This document shows, piece after piece, positions 16,397 through 25,559 of a DNA stretch of 64,000 nucleotides. The notes under the pieces were generated by a model. That model was given only the letters and a program-made list of their open reading frames with translations. It was not told the origin of the DNA and did not search any database. A program made the translations under genes and the position numbers. Source of the stretch: Novilysobacter selenitireducens (GTDB lineage: Bacteria; Pseudomonadota; Gammaproteobacteria; Xanthomonadales; Xanthomonadaceae); assembly GCF_020026895.1 (NCBI RefSeq), contig NZ_JAINZW010000003.1, positions 124,001-188,000 of the forward strand. Reading direction: 5' to 3'. Numbering within the stretch: the stretch's first letter is position 1; the number at the start of each line of letters is the position of its first letter.

Positions 16397-16993
16397 ATGT
16401 CCGCCGACTCCGCGCCTTCCGTCCCAACGCCCCACGCCGCCACCCCGCTGGCCAACCAGTTGCTGATCGCGCTGCCCTCGCTGCAGGACGGCAATTTCGC
16501 CCGCAGCGTGGCCCTGATCTGCCAGCACGACGACGACGGCGCCATGGGCATCGTCGTCAACCGCGCCTCCGAATACACGCTGGGCGAGGTGCTCGGGCAG
16601 ATGGGCGTGGACGGTGGCGCCCCGGAGATGCGCGGCCAGGTGGTGCTGGCCGGCGGGCCGGTGCATCCGGAGCGCGGGTTCGTGCTGCACGACGGCGGCC
16701 TGCGCTGGGACTCCACGCTGCAGATCGCCGAGTCGCTGTTCCTCACCACCTCGCGCGACATCCTCGAGTCGATGGCCCAGGGCGACGGCCCGCCGCAGGC
16801 GATCGTCGCGCTAGGCTGCGCCGGCTGGGGCGCCGGCCAGCTCGAGCAGGAGCTGACCGAGAACGACTGGCTGACCGCCCCGGCCGATGCGGAGCTGCTG
16901 TTCTCGCTGCCGTTGGACCACCGCTGGGAGGCCGCTGCCGGTCGCATCGGCGTGGACTTCGCGCACCTGGCTGACTACGCCGGCCACGCATGA
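16397..16993 (+). CDS. algH: YqgE/AlgH family protein (UPF0301)
   Basis: 198 aa. Family hallmarks: [52 protein letters not shown] and the later [20 protein letters not shown]. AlgH/YqgE is a soluble single-domain protein, named for an effect on alginate genes in Pseudomonas; its biochemical role is uncertain. It overlaps ruvX by 4 bases (ATGA) and leads an algH-ruvX-pyrB cluster conserved in gammaproteobacteria. Confidence 0.95.
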   Translation: MSADSAPSVPTPHAATPLANQLLIALPSLQDGNFARSVALICQHDDDGAMGIVVNRASEYTLGEVLGQMGVDGGAPEMRGQVVLAGGPVHPERGFVLHDGGLRWDSTLQIAESLFLTTSRDILESMAQGDGPPQAIVALGCAGWGAGQLEQELTENDWLTAPADAELLFSLPLDHRWEAAAGRIGVDFAHLADYAGHA

Positions 16994-17475
16994 GCACACC
17001 CGGCATCAAGCGCGATGGCACGGTCCTGGGCTTCGACGTGGGCGCGCGCCGGATCGGCGTCGCGGTGGCGAGCGCCTTCGGACACGGTGCGCGCGCGCTG
17101 GCGGTGGTGGACGTGCACGGCCACGGCCCCGACTGGGCGCTGATCGACCGCCTCCACAAGGAGTGGCGTCCTGACGGGCTGATCGTCGGCGACCCGATGA
17201 CGCTGGAAGGCGGCGACCAGCCCATCCGGGCCCGCGCGCACGCCTTCGCCCGCGAACTGCAGGCGCGTTATGGCCTGCCCGTCGCGCTGGTGGACGAGCG
17301 ATCGAGCTCGATCGAGGCCGCGCAGCGTTTCGCCGCCGAGCGCGCGCAGGGCCGCAAGCGCCGGCGCGATGCCGAGGCGCTCGACGCCGTCGCCGCGGCG
17401 GTGATCATCGAGCGCTGGCTCGCCGCCCCCGACGACGCCACGCTGCTGGCACCCGGTGCCACCCCGGCGCCGTGA
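16990..17475 (+). CDS. ruvX: Holliday-junction resolvase-like protein RuvX/YqgF
   Basis: 161 aa, RNase H-like fold. Catalytic-type acid in [15 protein letters not shown] near the N-terminus, [14 protein letters not shown], the mid-protein [11 protein letters not shown] and the C-terminal [18 protein letters not shown] match the family. The GDP..L motif normally reads GxPxxxDG; here it is GDPMTLEGG. YqgF proteins act on pre-16S rRNA 5' ends and were proposed as resolvases. The start ATG overlaps the algH stop and the stop overlaps pyrB, so the three are one translationally coupled unit. Confidence 0.95.
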   Translation: MSTPGIKRDGTVLGFDVGARRIGVAVASAFGHGARALAVVDVHGHGPDWALIDRLHKEWRPDGLIVGDPMTLEGGDQPIRARAHAFARELQARYGLPVALVDERSSSIEAAQRFAAERAQGRKRRRDAEALDAVAAAVIIERWLAAPDDATLLAPGATPAP

Positions 17476-18446
17476 CGCCACCGAGATTCCTCCCTGACAT
17501 TGCCCTGATGACCGCGAACGCTTCCGGCCGCGCTGCCCCCATCGACCACCTGTTGACCCTTGACGGACTGCCGCGCGCCGCGATCGAGTCGCTGCTGGAC
17601 CGCGCGCAGCGTTTCGCCGACGGTCAGATCGCGCGCGACCGTCTCGCCGGCACGGCCGTGTGCACGCTGTTCTTCGAAGCGTCCACACGCACGCGCCTGA
17701 GCTTCCAGCTGGCCGCGCAGCGGCTGGGTGCGGATGTACTCAACTTCGACGCATCGACCTCTTCGACCAGCAAGGGCGAGACGGCGCTCGACACGCTACG
17801 CACCATCGAGGCGATGGGCGTGCGGGGCTTCATCGTGCGCCACAGGGTCGACGGCGCGGTCGCGGAACTCGCGGCGCATGCCGGTCCCGATACGCACCTT
17901 GTCAATGCCGGCGATGGCCGCAGCGCGCACCCCACGCAGGGACTGCTGGACATGCTGACGCTGCGCCAGGCCAAGGGTCCGGACTTCTCGAGGCTGAAGG
18001 TACTCATGGTCGGCGACGTGAAGCACTCGCGCGTGGCGCGCTCGGACCTGCAGGCGTTGCGTGCACTGGGCGTGGGCGAGCTGCGGGTGTGCGGGCCGTT
18101 GGCCCTGCTGCCGGTCGACGACGGCACGCTGGCCGGTTGCGGCGTTTCCGACGACTTGGACGCGGCGCTCGAGGGCGTGGACGCGGTGATGATGTTGCGC
18201 CTGCAGCGCGAACGCATGGACGACGGCTTGGTCGCCTCGCTGGAGGACTACCACCGCGACTATGGCTTGACCGGCTCGCGCCTGCGGCGTGCCGCACCCG
18301 ATGCGGTCGTGATGCACCCGGGCCCGATCAACCGCGGGGTGGAGATCACCGACGAGGTGGCCGACGGGCCGCAGTCGCTGATCCTGCGGCAGGTCGCCAA
18401 TGGCGTGGCCGTGCGCATGGCGGTGCTGGAGTCGCTGTTGGGCTGA
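17472..18446 (+). CDS. pyrB: aspartate carbamoyltransferase catalytic chain
   Basis: 324 aa from a GTG that overlaps the ruvX TGA (GTGA); an ATG twelve codons later (17508) is an alternative. It condenses carbamoyl phosphate with aspartate in pyrimidine synthesis. The carbamoyl-phosphate motif is LFFEASTRTRLSFQ, followed by STSKGETALDT, RHRVDGAVAE, NAGDGRSAHPTQGLLD, VGDVKHSRVARS and the aspartate-site end VMHPGPINRGVEI. No adjacent pyrC-like or pyrI gene is seen, so the form of the holoenzyme is open. Confidence 0.97.
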   Translation: MTPPRFLPDIALMTANASGRAAPIDHLLTLDGLPRAAIESLLDRAQRFADGQIARDRLAGTAVCTLFFEASTRTRLSFQLAAQRLGADVLNFDASTSSTSKGETALDTLRTIEAMGVRGFIVRHRVDGAVAELAAHAGPDTHLVNAGDGRSAHPTQGLLDMLTLRQAKGPDFSRLKVLMVGDVKHSRVARSDLQALRALGVGELRVCGPLALLPVDDGTLAGCGVSDDLDAALEGVDAVMMLRLQRERMDDGLVASLEDYHRDYGLTGSRLRRAAPDAVVMHPGPINRGVEITDEVADGPQSLILRQVANGVAVRMAVLESLLG

Positions 18447-18488
18447 GGGCCGGGGCAGTTGCGCTGGACAGCGCGCGCCGGCGTGCGC

Positions 18489-19850
18489 TCAGCGCATCAG
18501 GATGACGGTCGCCAGGCCGAGGAAGCTGAAGAACCCCATCACGTCCGTCACCGCGGTCACCACCACGGTGCCCGCCACCGCCGGGTCGATGTTCATCCGC
18601 TTCATCAGCAACGGCACCAGCGTGCCGGCCAGCGCCGCCGAGCAGAAGTTGATCACCAGCGCGGTGGTGATCACGGCCGACAGCAGGCCGTCGCCGAACC
18701 AGATCCAGGCCACCGCGCCCACCAGCCCGCCGATCAGCAGTCCGTTGATCAGCGCGACGCGCAATTCCTTCCACAGCAGGATCGACGCGTTGCTGGCGCC
18801 CACCTGGCCCAGCGCCAGGCCGCGCACCATCAGCGTGAGCACCTGCACCGCGGCGTTGCCGCCAATGCCGGCGACGATCGGCATCAGCACCGCCAGCGCC
18901 ACGATCTGCTCGATGGTCGCCTCGAACCGGCCGATGACGAACGCCGCCAGGAACGCGGTCGCCAGGTTGATGCCCAGCCACACCACGCGGCCACGCACGG
19001 CGCGCCGGATCGGCGAGAACAGGTCCTCGTCCTCGTCCAGGCCCGCGGCGCCCAGCGCCTGGTGCTCGGCCTGCTCGCGGATGATGTCGACCACGTCATC
19101 GATGGTGATTCGGCCCAGCAGCTCGTTGGTGCTGTCGACGACGGGCGCCGACACCCAGTCGTGGTCGGAGAACTGGCGCGCGACCGACTCGGCCGACTCG
19201 TCCACGCGCAGGGCGGTCAGGCTGTCGTCGATCAGGTGGCTGATGGGCGTGTTGGGGTGGTGCGTGACCAGGTTCTGCAGCGCCACCCAGCCCAGGAGCT
19301 GCCGGCGCCGGCTGACGACGTACAGGTGGTCGGTGTGCTCGGGCAGCTCGCCCCTCAAGCGCAGGAACCGCAGCACCACGTCGACGGTGGTGTCGGCGCG
19401 CACCGTCACCACGTCCGGGTTCATCAGTCGCCCGGCGGTGTCCTCGGGGTAGGACAGCACCTGCTCCAGCCGGTCGCGGTTCTCGCGGTCCATCGACTTG
19501 AGCACTTCGTCGATCACCGTATCGGGCAGGTCCTCGACGAGGTCGGCCAGGTCGTCGATGTCGAGGTCTTCGACCGCGGCGATGATTTCGTCCGGGTCCA
19601 TGTCCGCCAGCAGGCTTTCACGCACCTCGTCGCCGACGTGGACCAGCACCTCGCCGTCGTCCTCCGGGTCGACCAGCCCCCACACCACCGCGCGCTTGGC
19701 CGGCGGCAGCGATTCGAGCAGGTTGCCGATCTCGGCCGGGGACAGTGTGTTGACCAGCCGACGCACCGGCCCCAGGCGGCCGCTGTCGAGCGCGTCCGAC
19801 AGCATCCGCAGCTGGCGCGAGGTCTTGTCGTGGCGGATGGCTTCGGCCAA
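18489..19850 (-). CDS. mgtE: magnesium transporter MgtE
   Basis: 453 aa. Inner-membrane Mg2+ channel. The N-terminal acidic helical domain (about 20-130, with DPDEIIAAVEDLDIDDLADLVEDLP) and a CBS pair (about 135-255) form the cytosolic Mg2+ sensor. Five membrane helices follow (about 285-453), with the hallmark LMPIVAGIGGNAAVQ and the pore-Asp region DPAVAGTVVVTAVTDVMGF. The 222-bp upstream gap has no riboswitch I can recognise. Single gene, convergent with pyrB. Confidence 0.97.
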   Translation of the reverse strand: MAEAIRHDKTSRQLRMLSDALDSGRLGPVRRLVNTLSPAEIGNLLESLPPAKRAVVWGLVDPEDDGEVLVHVGDEVRESLLADMDPDEIIAAVEDLDIDDLADLVEDLPDTVIDEVLKSMDRENRDRLEQVLSYPEDTAGRLMNPDVVTVRADTTVDVVLRFLRLRGELPEHTDHLYVVSRRRQLLGWVALQNLVTHHPNTPISHLIDDSLTALRVDESAESVARQFSDHDWVSAPVVDSTNELLGRITIDDVVDIIREQAEHQALGAAGLDEDEDLFSPIRRAVRGRVVWLGINLATAFLAAFVIGRFEATIEQIVALAVLMPIVAGIGGNAAVQVLTLMVRGLALGQVGASNASILLWKELRVALINGLLIGGLVGAVAWIWFGDGLLSAVITTALVINFCSAALAGTLVPLLMKRMNIDPAVAGTVVVTAVTDVMGFFSFLGLATVILMR

Positions 19851-20072
19851 GGCGGCGCTCCTGGTGGTCCGGCGGTCTGGCTCGTCGAGCCGGTATCGGC
19901 CGCCGCCGTTGCCCTTGGAGCAACGAAGGTGCGACCTGGCGTCACGCGTTCATGCCGGCATTATCGCCACTTGTCGTGCGCTGCACACCCCATTGACTGG
20001 CCGCATCGCGCGCAGGAGGGAAAGGCCGCAGTTGAGCCCGCGACCCACGCGGGACGACAGGAGTCAACTGGC

Positions 20073-21803
20073 TCAGCGGGCCAGGTCCGGCGCGGCCGCG
20101 GCCATCCACCGCTCGATCTCCAGCCGCCCGCGTGCCTTGAGCAGCGACGGTGCGCGTGCCTTCAGCGCCTGCAGGTCGCAGGCGCGGATGGTGCGGCGCA
20201 CCTCCAGCAGCGTGACCGGGTGCAGGCTCAGTTCGGTCAGCCCCATCGCCAGAAGCATCGGCACGAAGCGCGCATCGCCGGCGATCTCTCCACACACCGC
20301 CACCGGCTTGCCCTTGCGCTGGGCCAGCCGAATCACATCGCGGATCAGCCGCACTACCGCCGGGTGCAGCGGCGAGTACATCTCGCCCAGCGCCTCGTTG
20401 TTGCGGTCCACCGCCAGCACGTACTGCACCAGGTCGTTGGTGCCGATCGACAGGAAATCCAGGTCGGCGATGAAGCCGGGCAGGGCGATGGCCGCGGCCG
20501 GTACTTCGATCATCGCGCCCAGCGGGATGTGGTCGGCGATCTCATGGCCTTCGGCGCGCAGCTCGGCGGCCAGCCGGTTCATGCGCGTGCGCACCGCGCG
20601 GATTTCCTCGCGGCTGCTGATCATCGGGACCAGGATGCGCAGCGGGCCGTAACCCGACGCGCGCAGCAGGGCGCGCAACTGGTCGTCCAGCAGGCCGGGG
20701 CGCGCCAGCGACAGCCGCACGCCGCGCAGGCCCAGCGCGGGGTTGGGTTCGTCGCGCAGCACCAGCCCGGTCCGGTCGGCCTTGTCGGCGCCCAGGTCGA
20801 GGGTCCTGATGGTGACCGTGCGCCCGGTCATGCCGAGCACGACGTCGCGGTAGGTGCGGAACTGCTCGTCCTCGTCCGGGACCTCGTTGCGCTGCAGGAA
20901 CAGGAACTCGGTGCGGTAGAGCCCGATGCCCGCTGCGCCCAGCGCATGGGCTTCGGCCACGTCGTCGCGCGATTCGGCGTTGGCGTACAGGCGGATGTCG
21001 ACGCCGTCGATGGTGCGCGACGGCTCGCGGCGCAGGCGGTTGAGCTGCTTGCGCTCGCGTGCCAGGTCACGCACGCGGGCGCGGTGCGCGCGCAGGTCGG
21101 CGGCGTTGGGCTCCACCACGACCAGGCCGCCGGCGCCATCGACCACCAGCACGTCGCCGTCGTTGACCTTCTGCAGCACGTGCGCCGCCCCCACCACCAG
21201 CGGCAGGTGAAGGCTGCGGGCAAGGATCGCGCTGTGCGACAGCGTGCTGCCGCCGGAGGTCACGATCGCCATCACGCCCTGCGCCTGAAGTTGCGCGATT
21301 TCCGCCGGCGCGACGTTGTCGGTGACCAGGATCTCGCCGGCCACGCCCTGCATGTCCGCATGGCGGCGGTGCAGCGCGGCGTGGATGCGACCGATGACCT
21401 GGTCGATGTCCTCCACGCGACTGCGGAAATAGGCGTCGTCCATGCTCGCGAACACGCCGGCAATGCGATCGCGCTGCAGCCGCAGCGCGTAGTCGGCACT
21501 GTAGCGGCCGGTGCGGATCAGCTCGTCCAGGCCGCTGAGCAGCTCGGGGTCGTCCAGCAGCAGTGCATGCAGGTCGAGGAACTCGCCGACCTCCTGCGCC
21601 AACGCCCCGTGCAGGCGGTCGCGCAGGCCGTGCATCTCTTCGCGCACCGTGGCGATGGCGCGGTGCAGGCGTTCAAGTTCGTCCTCGATCGCCTCGGCCG
21701 GGATGCGCTCCTCGGCCACTTCCAGCACGTGCGGCAGGCGCACACGGGCGCGGCCCAACGCGCTGCCGCGCGCTGCCCCCTGCCCGGTGAATTCCTGCCG
21801 CAT
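20073..21803 (-). CDS. ptsI: PTS enzyme I (phosphoenolpyruvate-protein phosphotransferase)
   Basis: 576 aa. It takes phosphate from PEP and gives it to HPr. The N-terminal helical HPr-binding part is followed by the swivelling His domain with phospho-His190 in GGSTLSHSAILAR. The C-terminal PEP-binding barrel has LYRTEFLFL, MIEVPAAA, SIGTNDLVQYVLAVDRN and the catalytic Cys in VAVCGEIAGD. There is no GAF domain, so it is EI rather than PtsP. It starts 12 bases after the HPr stop on the same strand. With HPr and a mannose-type EIIA but no permease nearby, it probably feeds regulatory phosphotransfer. Confidence 0.97.
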   Translation of the reverse strand: MRQEFTGQGAARGSALGRARVRLPHVLEVAEERIPAEAIEDELERLHRAIATVREEMHGLRDRLHGALAQEVGEFLDLHALLLDDPELLSGLDELIRTGRYSADYALRLQRDRIAGVFASMDDAYFRSRVEDIDQVIGRIHAALHRRHADMQGVAGEILVTDNVAPAEIAQLQAQGVMAIVTSGGSTLSHSAILARSLHLPLVVGAAHVLQKVNDGDVLVVDGAGGLVVVEPNAADLRAHRARVRDLARERKQLNRLRREPSRTIDGVDIRLYANAESRDDVAEAHALGAAGIGLYRTEFLFLQRNEVPDEDEQFRTYRDVVLGMTGRTVTIRTLDLGADKADRTGLVLRDEPNPALGLRGVRLSLARPGLLDDQLRALLRASGYGPLRILVPMISSREEIRAVRTRMNRLAAELRAEGHEIADHIPLGAMIEVPAAAIALPGFIADLDFLSIGTNDLVQYVLAVDRNNEALGEMYSPLHPAVVRLIRDVIRLAQRKGKPVAVCGEIAGDARFVPMLLAMGLTELSLHPVTLLEVRRTIRACDLQALKARAPSLLKARGRLEIERWMAAAAPDLAR

Positions 21804-21815
21804 CCGGACGCGGCC

Positions 21816-22085
21816 TCAGGCGTCTTCGTCGAAGCGGCGGTCGAACAGCTCGGTGACCTTGTCGGCCACCGCGGCCTCGTCCTCGCCGTCGACCCTGAGC
21901 TTGACCTGCGTGCCCTGTCCGGCCGCCAGCAGCATCACGCCCATGATGGACTTGGCGTTGACCTCGCGGCCCTTGGCGGTGAGCGTGGCATTGCTCTTGT
22001 ACGCCGACAGCAGCTGCACCAGCTTGGCGGTGGCGCGGGCGTGCAGGCCCAGTCGATTGGAGACGGTGAGTTCGCGTTCGATCAT
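21816..22085 (-). CDS. HPr phosphocarrier protein
   Basis: 89 aa, normal length. Phospho-His15 in NRLGLHARATAKLV and the regulatory Ser46 region AKSIMGVMLLAAGQG are both present. The latter is the target of HPr kinase in genomes with hprK, and hprK lies 1.4 kb upstream on the same strand. HPr passes phosphate from EI to EIIA domains. Located between EI and the mannose-type EIIA gene. Confidence 0.96.
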   Translation of the reverse strand: MIERELTVSNRLGLHARATAKLVQLLSAYKSNATLTAKGREVNAKSIMGVMLLAAGQGTQVKLRVDGEDEAAVADKVTELFDRRFDEDA

Positions 22086-22110
22086 CGCTGTGTCCTTCCG
22101 GGGTCCGTCT

Positions 22111-22512
22111 TCAAGCGTCGTCCAGTATCACGCCGTTGCGCGCGCCGGCCGACGCCACGGCGGGCAGTTCGTCCAGTTCCAGCTCGGCGTAGTTCATCAC
22201 GCGCAGCAGCATCGGCAGGCTCAGAGCCGACACCCGCCTGACCGGCGTCCCCAGCCGCGCCACCTTGGCAGCGACGTTGCTGGGCGTCGCGCCGTAGAGG
22301 TCGGTCAGCACCAGCACGCCCTGGCCACCGTCGACCCGGCGCAGGGCGGCGCTGGCCAAGGGCAGCAGCGCATCGGGGTCGCCGTCGAACGGCACGTCGA
22401 GTGCTTCGGTCTTCAGTGGCAGGGTCCGCAGCAGGCGCGTGGCGACCGCCAGCAACGCGCTGCCAACGCCTTCGTGGGTGATGAGGAGGATGCCGATGGC
22501 CATGCCCGCCAA
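22111..22512 (-). CDS. PTS system EIIA component, mannose/fructose (ManX-like) family
   Basis: 133 aa. Phospho-His13 in IGILLITHEGVGSALL; VLVLTDLYGATPSNVA and the later VNYAELEL-like region (VMNYAELELDEL) match EIIA-Man. It accepts phosphate from HPr. No EIIB, EIIC or EIID is in the window, so it probably has a regulatory role, as proposed for similar loci in betaproteobacteria and Xanthomonas. Positioned between HPr and rapZ. The start could be at codon 1 or Met4. Confidence 0.93.
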   Translation of the reverse strand: MAGMAIGILLITHEGVGSALLAVATRLLRTLPLKTEALDVPFDGDPDALLPLASAALRRVDGGQGVLVLTDLYGATPSNVAAKVARLGTPVRRVSALSLPMLLRVMNYAELELDELPAVASAGARNGVILDDA

Positions 22513-22619
22513 GTTAACAGACGGGTGTTACGGGCCGGAAGCGGGTCGGGCGGGCTGCTGCGTTCCGCCAGGACGCCGACACAGCGACATGCCCGGTGAT
22601 GCCGGCAGATTCGCGGCGG

Positions 22620-23516
22620 TCAATCCAGTTCGCGGTGGTGCACGGCGACCTCGTCCCAACCGGCGTCACGGGCGTGGCGCGCCATGCGCTCGGCCAGGTA
22701 CACCGAGCGGTGGCGTCCGCCGGTGCATCCGAAGGCGACCGTGACGTAGCTGCGGGTACCGTCCGCGCGCAGCCGCGGCAGCCAGGTGTCGAGGAAGCCG
22801 CTGACCTGCTCGACGAACCGCACCGCGTCCGGTTCCGCCTCCAGGTACTCGGCGACGGCCTCGTCGCGGCCCGAGAGCGGGCGCAGGGTCGCGTTCCAGT
22901 GCGGGTTGGGCAGGCAGCGCGCGTCGAATACGAAGTCCGCGTCGGCCGGCACGCCATGGCGGTAGGCGAAGGATTCGAACAGCAGCGAGACCGTGCTATC
23001 GCTGCCCAGCCCGAACTCGGTGATGACCTGGCGGCGCAACTGGTGGACGTTGAGGTCGCTGGTGTCCATCACGCGGTCGGCGATCTGCCGCAGCGGCTTG
23101 AGTACCTGCCGCTCCAGCGAGATCGCGTCGGCCAGCGACAGGCCCAGGTGGCTGAGGGGATGGCGGCGACGGGTGTCGGCGTAGCGCTTGATCAGGGCGT
23201 CATCGCGGCTCTCGAAAAACACCAGCTTCGGATCCAGTCCCATCGCGCCCACGGCCGACAGCGAGCCGGGAATGTCGGCCAGGTCGCTGTGGCGATTGCG
23301 CACGTCGATGCCGACGGCCAGTTTCGCGGGCGCGCCTTCGCCGCCCTGCACGCTGCGCACGAACTGCGGCAGCAGCTCGGCCGGCAGGTTGTCGACGCAG
23401 TAGAAGCCCAGGTCCTCGAAGGTGTTGAGCGCCACCGACTTGCCCGACCCGGACATGCCGCTGACGATCACCAGCGCGCGCGCGGTGTCCGGGATCTCAA
23501 CGTCCGGGCTGCTCAC
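22620..23516 (-). CDS. rapZ: RNase adapter protein RapZ
   Basis: 298 aa. Walker [10 protein letters not shown] at about residues 20-28, [12 protein letters not shown]-like motif ([16 protein letters not shown]), [10 protein letters not shown] and the C-terminal [15 protein letters not shown] are family signatures. In E. coli RapZ guides RNase E to the sRNA GlmZ, tuning glucosamine-6-phosphate synthase; it also binds nucleotides. The start ATG overlaps the hprK stop (ATGA), so translation is coupled. Known clustering with ptsN/rpoN in gammaproteobacteria supports the call. Confidence 0.97.
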   Translation of the reverse strand: MSSPDVEIPDTARALVIVSGMSGSGKSVALNTFEDLGFYCVDNLPAELLPQFVRSVQGGEGAPAKLAVGIDVRNRHSDLADIPGSLSAVGAMGLDPKLVFFESRDDALIKRYADTRRRHPLSHLGLSLADAISLERQVLKPLRQIADRVMDTSDLNVHQLRRQVITEFGLGSDSTVSLLFESFAYRHGVPADADFVFDARCLPNPHWNATLRPLSGRDEAVAEYLEAEPDAVRFVEQVSGFLDTWLPRLRADGTRSYVTVAFGCTGGRHRSVYLAERMARHARDAGWDEVAVHHRELD

Positions 23517-24463
23517 GCTTCACCCCGTTCGAGGAAGTTGCTGTGCCGCGCGATAAACGCCGCCGCCGGATCCAGGCCCTTCATCCGCAGGCTGTGCAGT
23601 CGCGTGGCGGCTTCGGCCAGAACCGCCAGGTTGCGGCCGGGCATCACGGGCAGCGTGATCATCGGCACGTCCAGGTCCAGCACGCGGCGGGTGCCGGTGT
23701 CGCCGGTCAGGCGTTCGATCCCACCGGGCAGCGGCTCGTCCATCGGCTTGGTCAGGTGGATGATCAGCCGCAGGTACTTGTTGCCCTTGACCGTGGTGTC
23801 GCCGAACATCTCGCGGATGTTGAGCACGCCCAGGCCGCGGACCTCCAGCAGGTCCTGCAGCATTTCCGGGCACGTGCCATCGAGCACGTCGGGTGCGATC
23901 TGCGTGAACTCGGGTGCGTCGTCGGCCACCAGCCGGTGGCCGCGCGTGATCAGCTCCAGTGCCAGCTCGCTCTTGCCCGAGCCGGCGTCGCCGGTGATCA
24001 GCACGCCGATCGAATAGATTTCCATGAACACGCCGTGCAGCGTGACGCGCGGTGCCAGCGTGCGCGCGAGGTGGTACTGCAGGTGGTTGAGCAGCTCGTG
24101 GCCACGGCGCGGCGAACTCCACAGCGGCGTCTGCGATTCCTCGGCGGCCAGTCTCAGGTCTTCGGGGCACGACTGGTTCTTGCTGATGACCAGCGCCAAC
24201 GGCCGGTACTGCATGATCTTCTCGATCGTCTCCCAGCGATGGCGCGAGTCCAGCGTGTCCAGCCACGCCAGCTCCTCGGTGCCCAGGATCTGCACGCGGT
24301 TGGGGTAGATCGTATTGAGGTAGCCGGCCAGCGACGGACGGCGGGCAACGGTCTCGACCGCTTCGACCACGCGACCCTGGCCGTCCTGTCCGGCCAGCCA
24401 GCGCAGCTCGAGCCGCTCGCGCTGGTGCTCGAACAGCGCGCCGGCGCTGATGCTCGCGTTCAA
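23513..24463 (-). CDS. hprK: HPr kinase/phosphorylase
   Basis: 316 aa. It phosphorylates and dephosphorylates Ser46 of HPr. The Walker A in [22 protein letters not shown] (about 156-177), the following DDAPEFTQI and the HPrK/P signature [15 protein letters not shown] are all intact. The N-terminal regulatory half is present too. HprK is typical of Firmicutes but also found in beta- and some gammaproteobacteria including Xanthomonas, next to ptsN and rapZ, as here. Overlaps both ptsN and rapZ by 4 bases. Confidence 0.97.
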   Translation of the reverse strand: MNASISAGALFEHQRERLELRWLAGQDGQGRVVEAVETVARRPSLAGYLNTIYPNRVQILGTEELAWLDTLDSRHRWETIEKIMQYRPLALVISKNQSCPEDLRLAAEESQTPLWSSPRRGHELLNHLQYHLARTLAPRVTLHGVFMEIYSIGVLITGDAGSGKSELALELITRGHRLVADDAPEFTQIAPDVLDGTCPEMLQDLLEVRGLGVLNIREMFGDTTVKGNKYLRLIIHLTKPMDEPLPGGIERLTGDTGTRRVLDLDVPMITLPVMPGRNLAVLAEAATRLHSLRMKGLDPAAAFIARHSNFLERGEA

Positions 24464-24954
24464 CGCACCGCTCCCGCGACGTTTTTCCTCGACGACCCGG
24501 CCAGCAGCAGGCCACTGAGCTGGCTGGCGCTGGTGGCGCGCCGCAGTTCATTACGGAAGGCCTCGGAGGCGAAGTGCTCGGCGATCTCGGCCAGTTGGGC
24601 GAGGTGTTGCTGGACATAGTGCTCGGGCACGGCCAGCGCCATCACCAGGTCCACGCGCTGGCCGTCGGCGGCGTCGAACTCGACGGGCTGGGCCAAGCGG
24701 AGGAAGGCACCTCGGCTGGCTTCAAGCCCCGGCAGGCGGCCATGCGGGATCGCCACGCCGTGGCCGATTGCGGTGCTGGCCAGGCGCTCGCGGGCGCGCA
24801 GGCTGTCGGCGATGGTCGAGACCAGCGCGGCCCCGGTGCTGCCCGGGATGTCATCGGCCAACAGCCGTGCGGCCGTCTCGAGGACGGCCGCGCGGTTGCC
24901 GGGCTCGACCAGGATCGCGATCCGGTCGGCGCTGAGTAGCTCCCCCAGGGGCAT
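24460..24954 (-). CDS. ptsN: nitrogen-PTS EIIA protein PtsN
   Basis: 164 aa. Phospho-His71 in [12 protein letters not shown], with PTS EIIA type-2 fold residues (LATR-type helix, [18 protein letters not shown]). PtsN regulates K+ transport, nitrogen and stress responses in other proteobacteria rather than carrying sugar. It lies 3 bases after the hpf stop and overlaps hprK by 4 bases, so it sits inside a coupled chain downstream of rpoN. Confidence 0.96.
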   Translation of the reverse strand: MPLGELLSADRIAILVEPGNRAAVLETAARLLADDIPGSTGAALVSTIADSLRARERLASTAIGHGVAIPHGRLPGLEASRGAFLRLAQPVEFDAADGQRVDLVMALAVPEHYVQQHLAQLAEIAEHFASEAFRNELRRATSASQLSGLLLAGSSRKNVAGAVR

Positions 24955-24957
24955 GGT

Positions 24958-25284
24958 TCAGCCGAGTTCGCCAGCGCGGGCCAGGCTCTCGCCCCGGTGG
25001 TGGTCGACCATCTTTTCCTTGTGCTTCATCAGCAGCCGGTCGAGCTTGTCGGCCAGCAGGTCGATCGCCGCGTACATGTCGATGGCGTTGGCATCGGCGT
25101 GCAGGGTGCGCCCGGCGATGTTCACGGTGGCCTCGGCGCGGTGGTCGGGCTTGTCCAGGCTCAGCTGGGTGCGCACGTCGAAGGGGTGTTCGTAATGGCG
25201 TCCCAAGCGGGCCAGCTTGGTTTCCACGTAGTTGCGCAGGGCAGGGGTCACATCGATCTGCTGGCCGTGGGTTTCGATGCGCAT
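24958..25284 (-). CDS. hpf: ribosome hibernation promoting factor, short HPF/RaiA type
   Basis: 108 aa. ATG at 25284 with CAGGAGG upstream; the frame runs upstream but without family similarity. Fold markers: MRIETHGQQIDVTPALRNYVETKL, HPFDVRTQLSLDK, AEATVNIAGRTLHADA and DMYAAIDLLADKLDRLLMKHKEK. It binds the ribosomal decoding site in stationary phase. The short length lacks the C-terminal dimerisation domain of long HPF. It sits in the classic rpoN-hpf-ptsN order. Confidence 0.97.
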   Translation of the reverse strand: MRIETHGQQIDVTPALRNYVETKLARLGRHYEHPFDVRTQLSLDKPDHRAEATVNIAGRTLHADANAIDMYAAIDLLADKLDRLLMKHKEKMVDHHRGESLARAGELG

Positions 25285-25559
25285 CTTCAACCTCCTGCTC
25301 GCGACGGGACCGACAGCATATCGCAGGCGTCCGGGGGGAGGTGGGCGGGATCGAAAGGGCCTTCCTGGCCACGGACCAAGACTGATGAAGGAGGGTGGAG
25401 AGGGTCTGGAACCGTGGCCCAAGGTGCCCACGTCGCGGCCGTTTCAGCTTGGGTCTGGGAGTGACCGGGCTTTGCGAGGGCTGGACCCGCGCCTTGGCTC
25501 CCTGGCCGGGAATCGTGTCCTGTCGGGCGGTGCGATTCGGTTATCGGGTTCGACTCAAA

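Noticed and set aside
19851-20072. Mg2+ riboswitch in the mgtE leader
   Set aside because: The 222-bp leader shows no recognisable M-box or mgtA-like structure by eye.
18459-22241. 1260-codon plus-strand frame opposite mgtE, ptsI and HPr
   Set aside because: Same reasoning: Gln/Arg/His/Val-rich shadow of well-supported genes on the other strand, without domain or ribosome site.
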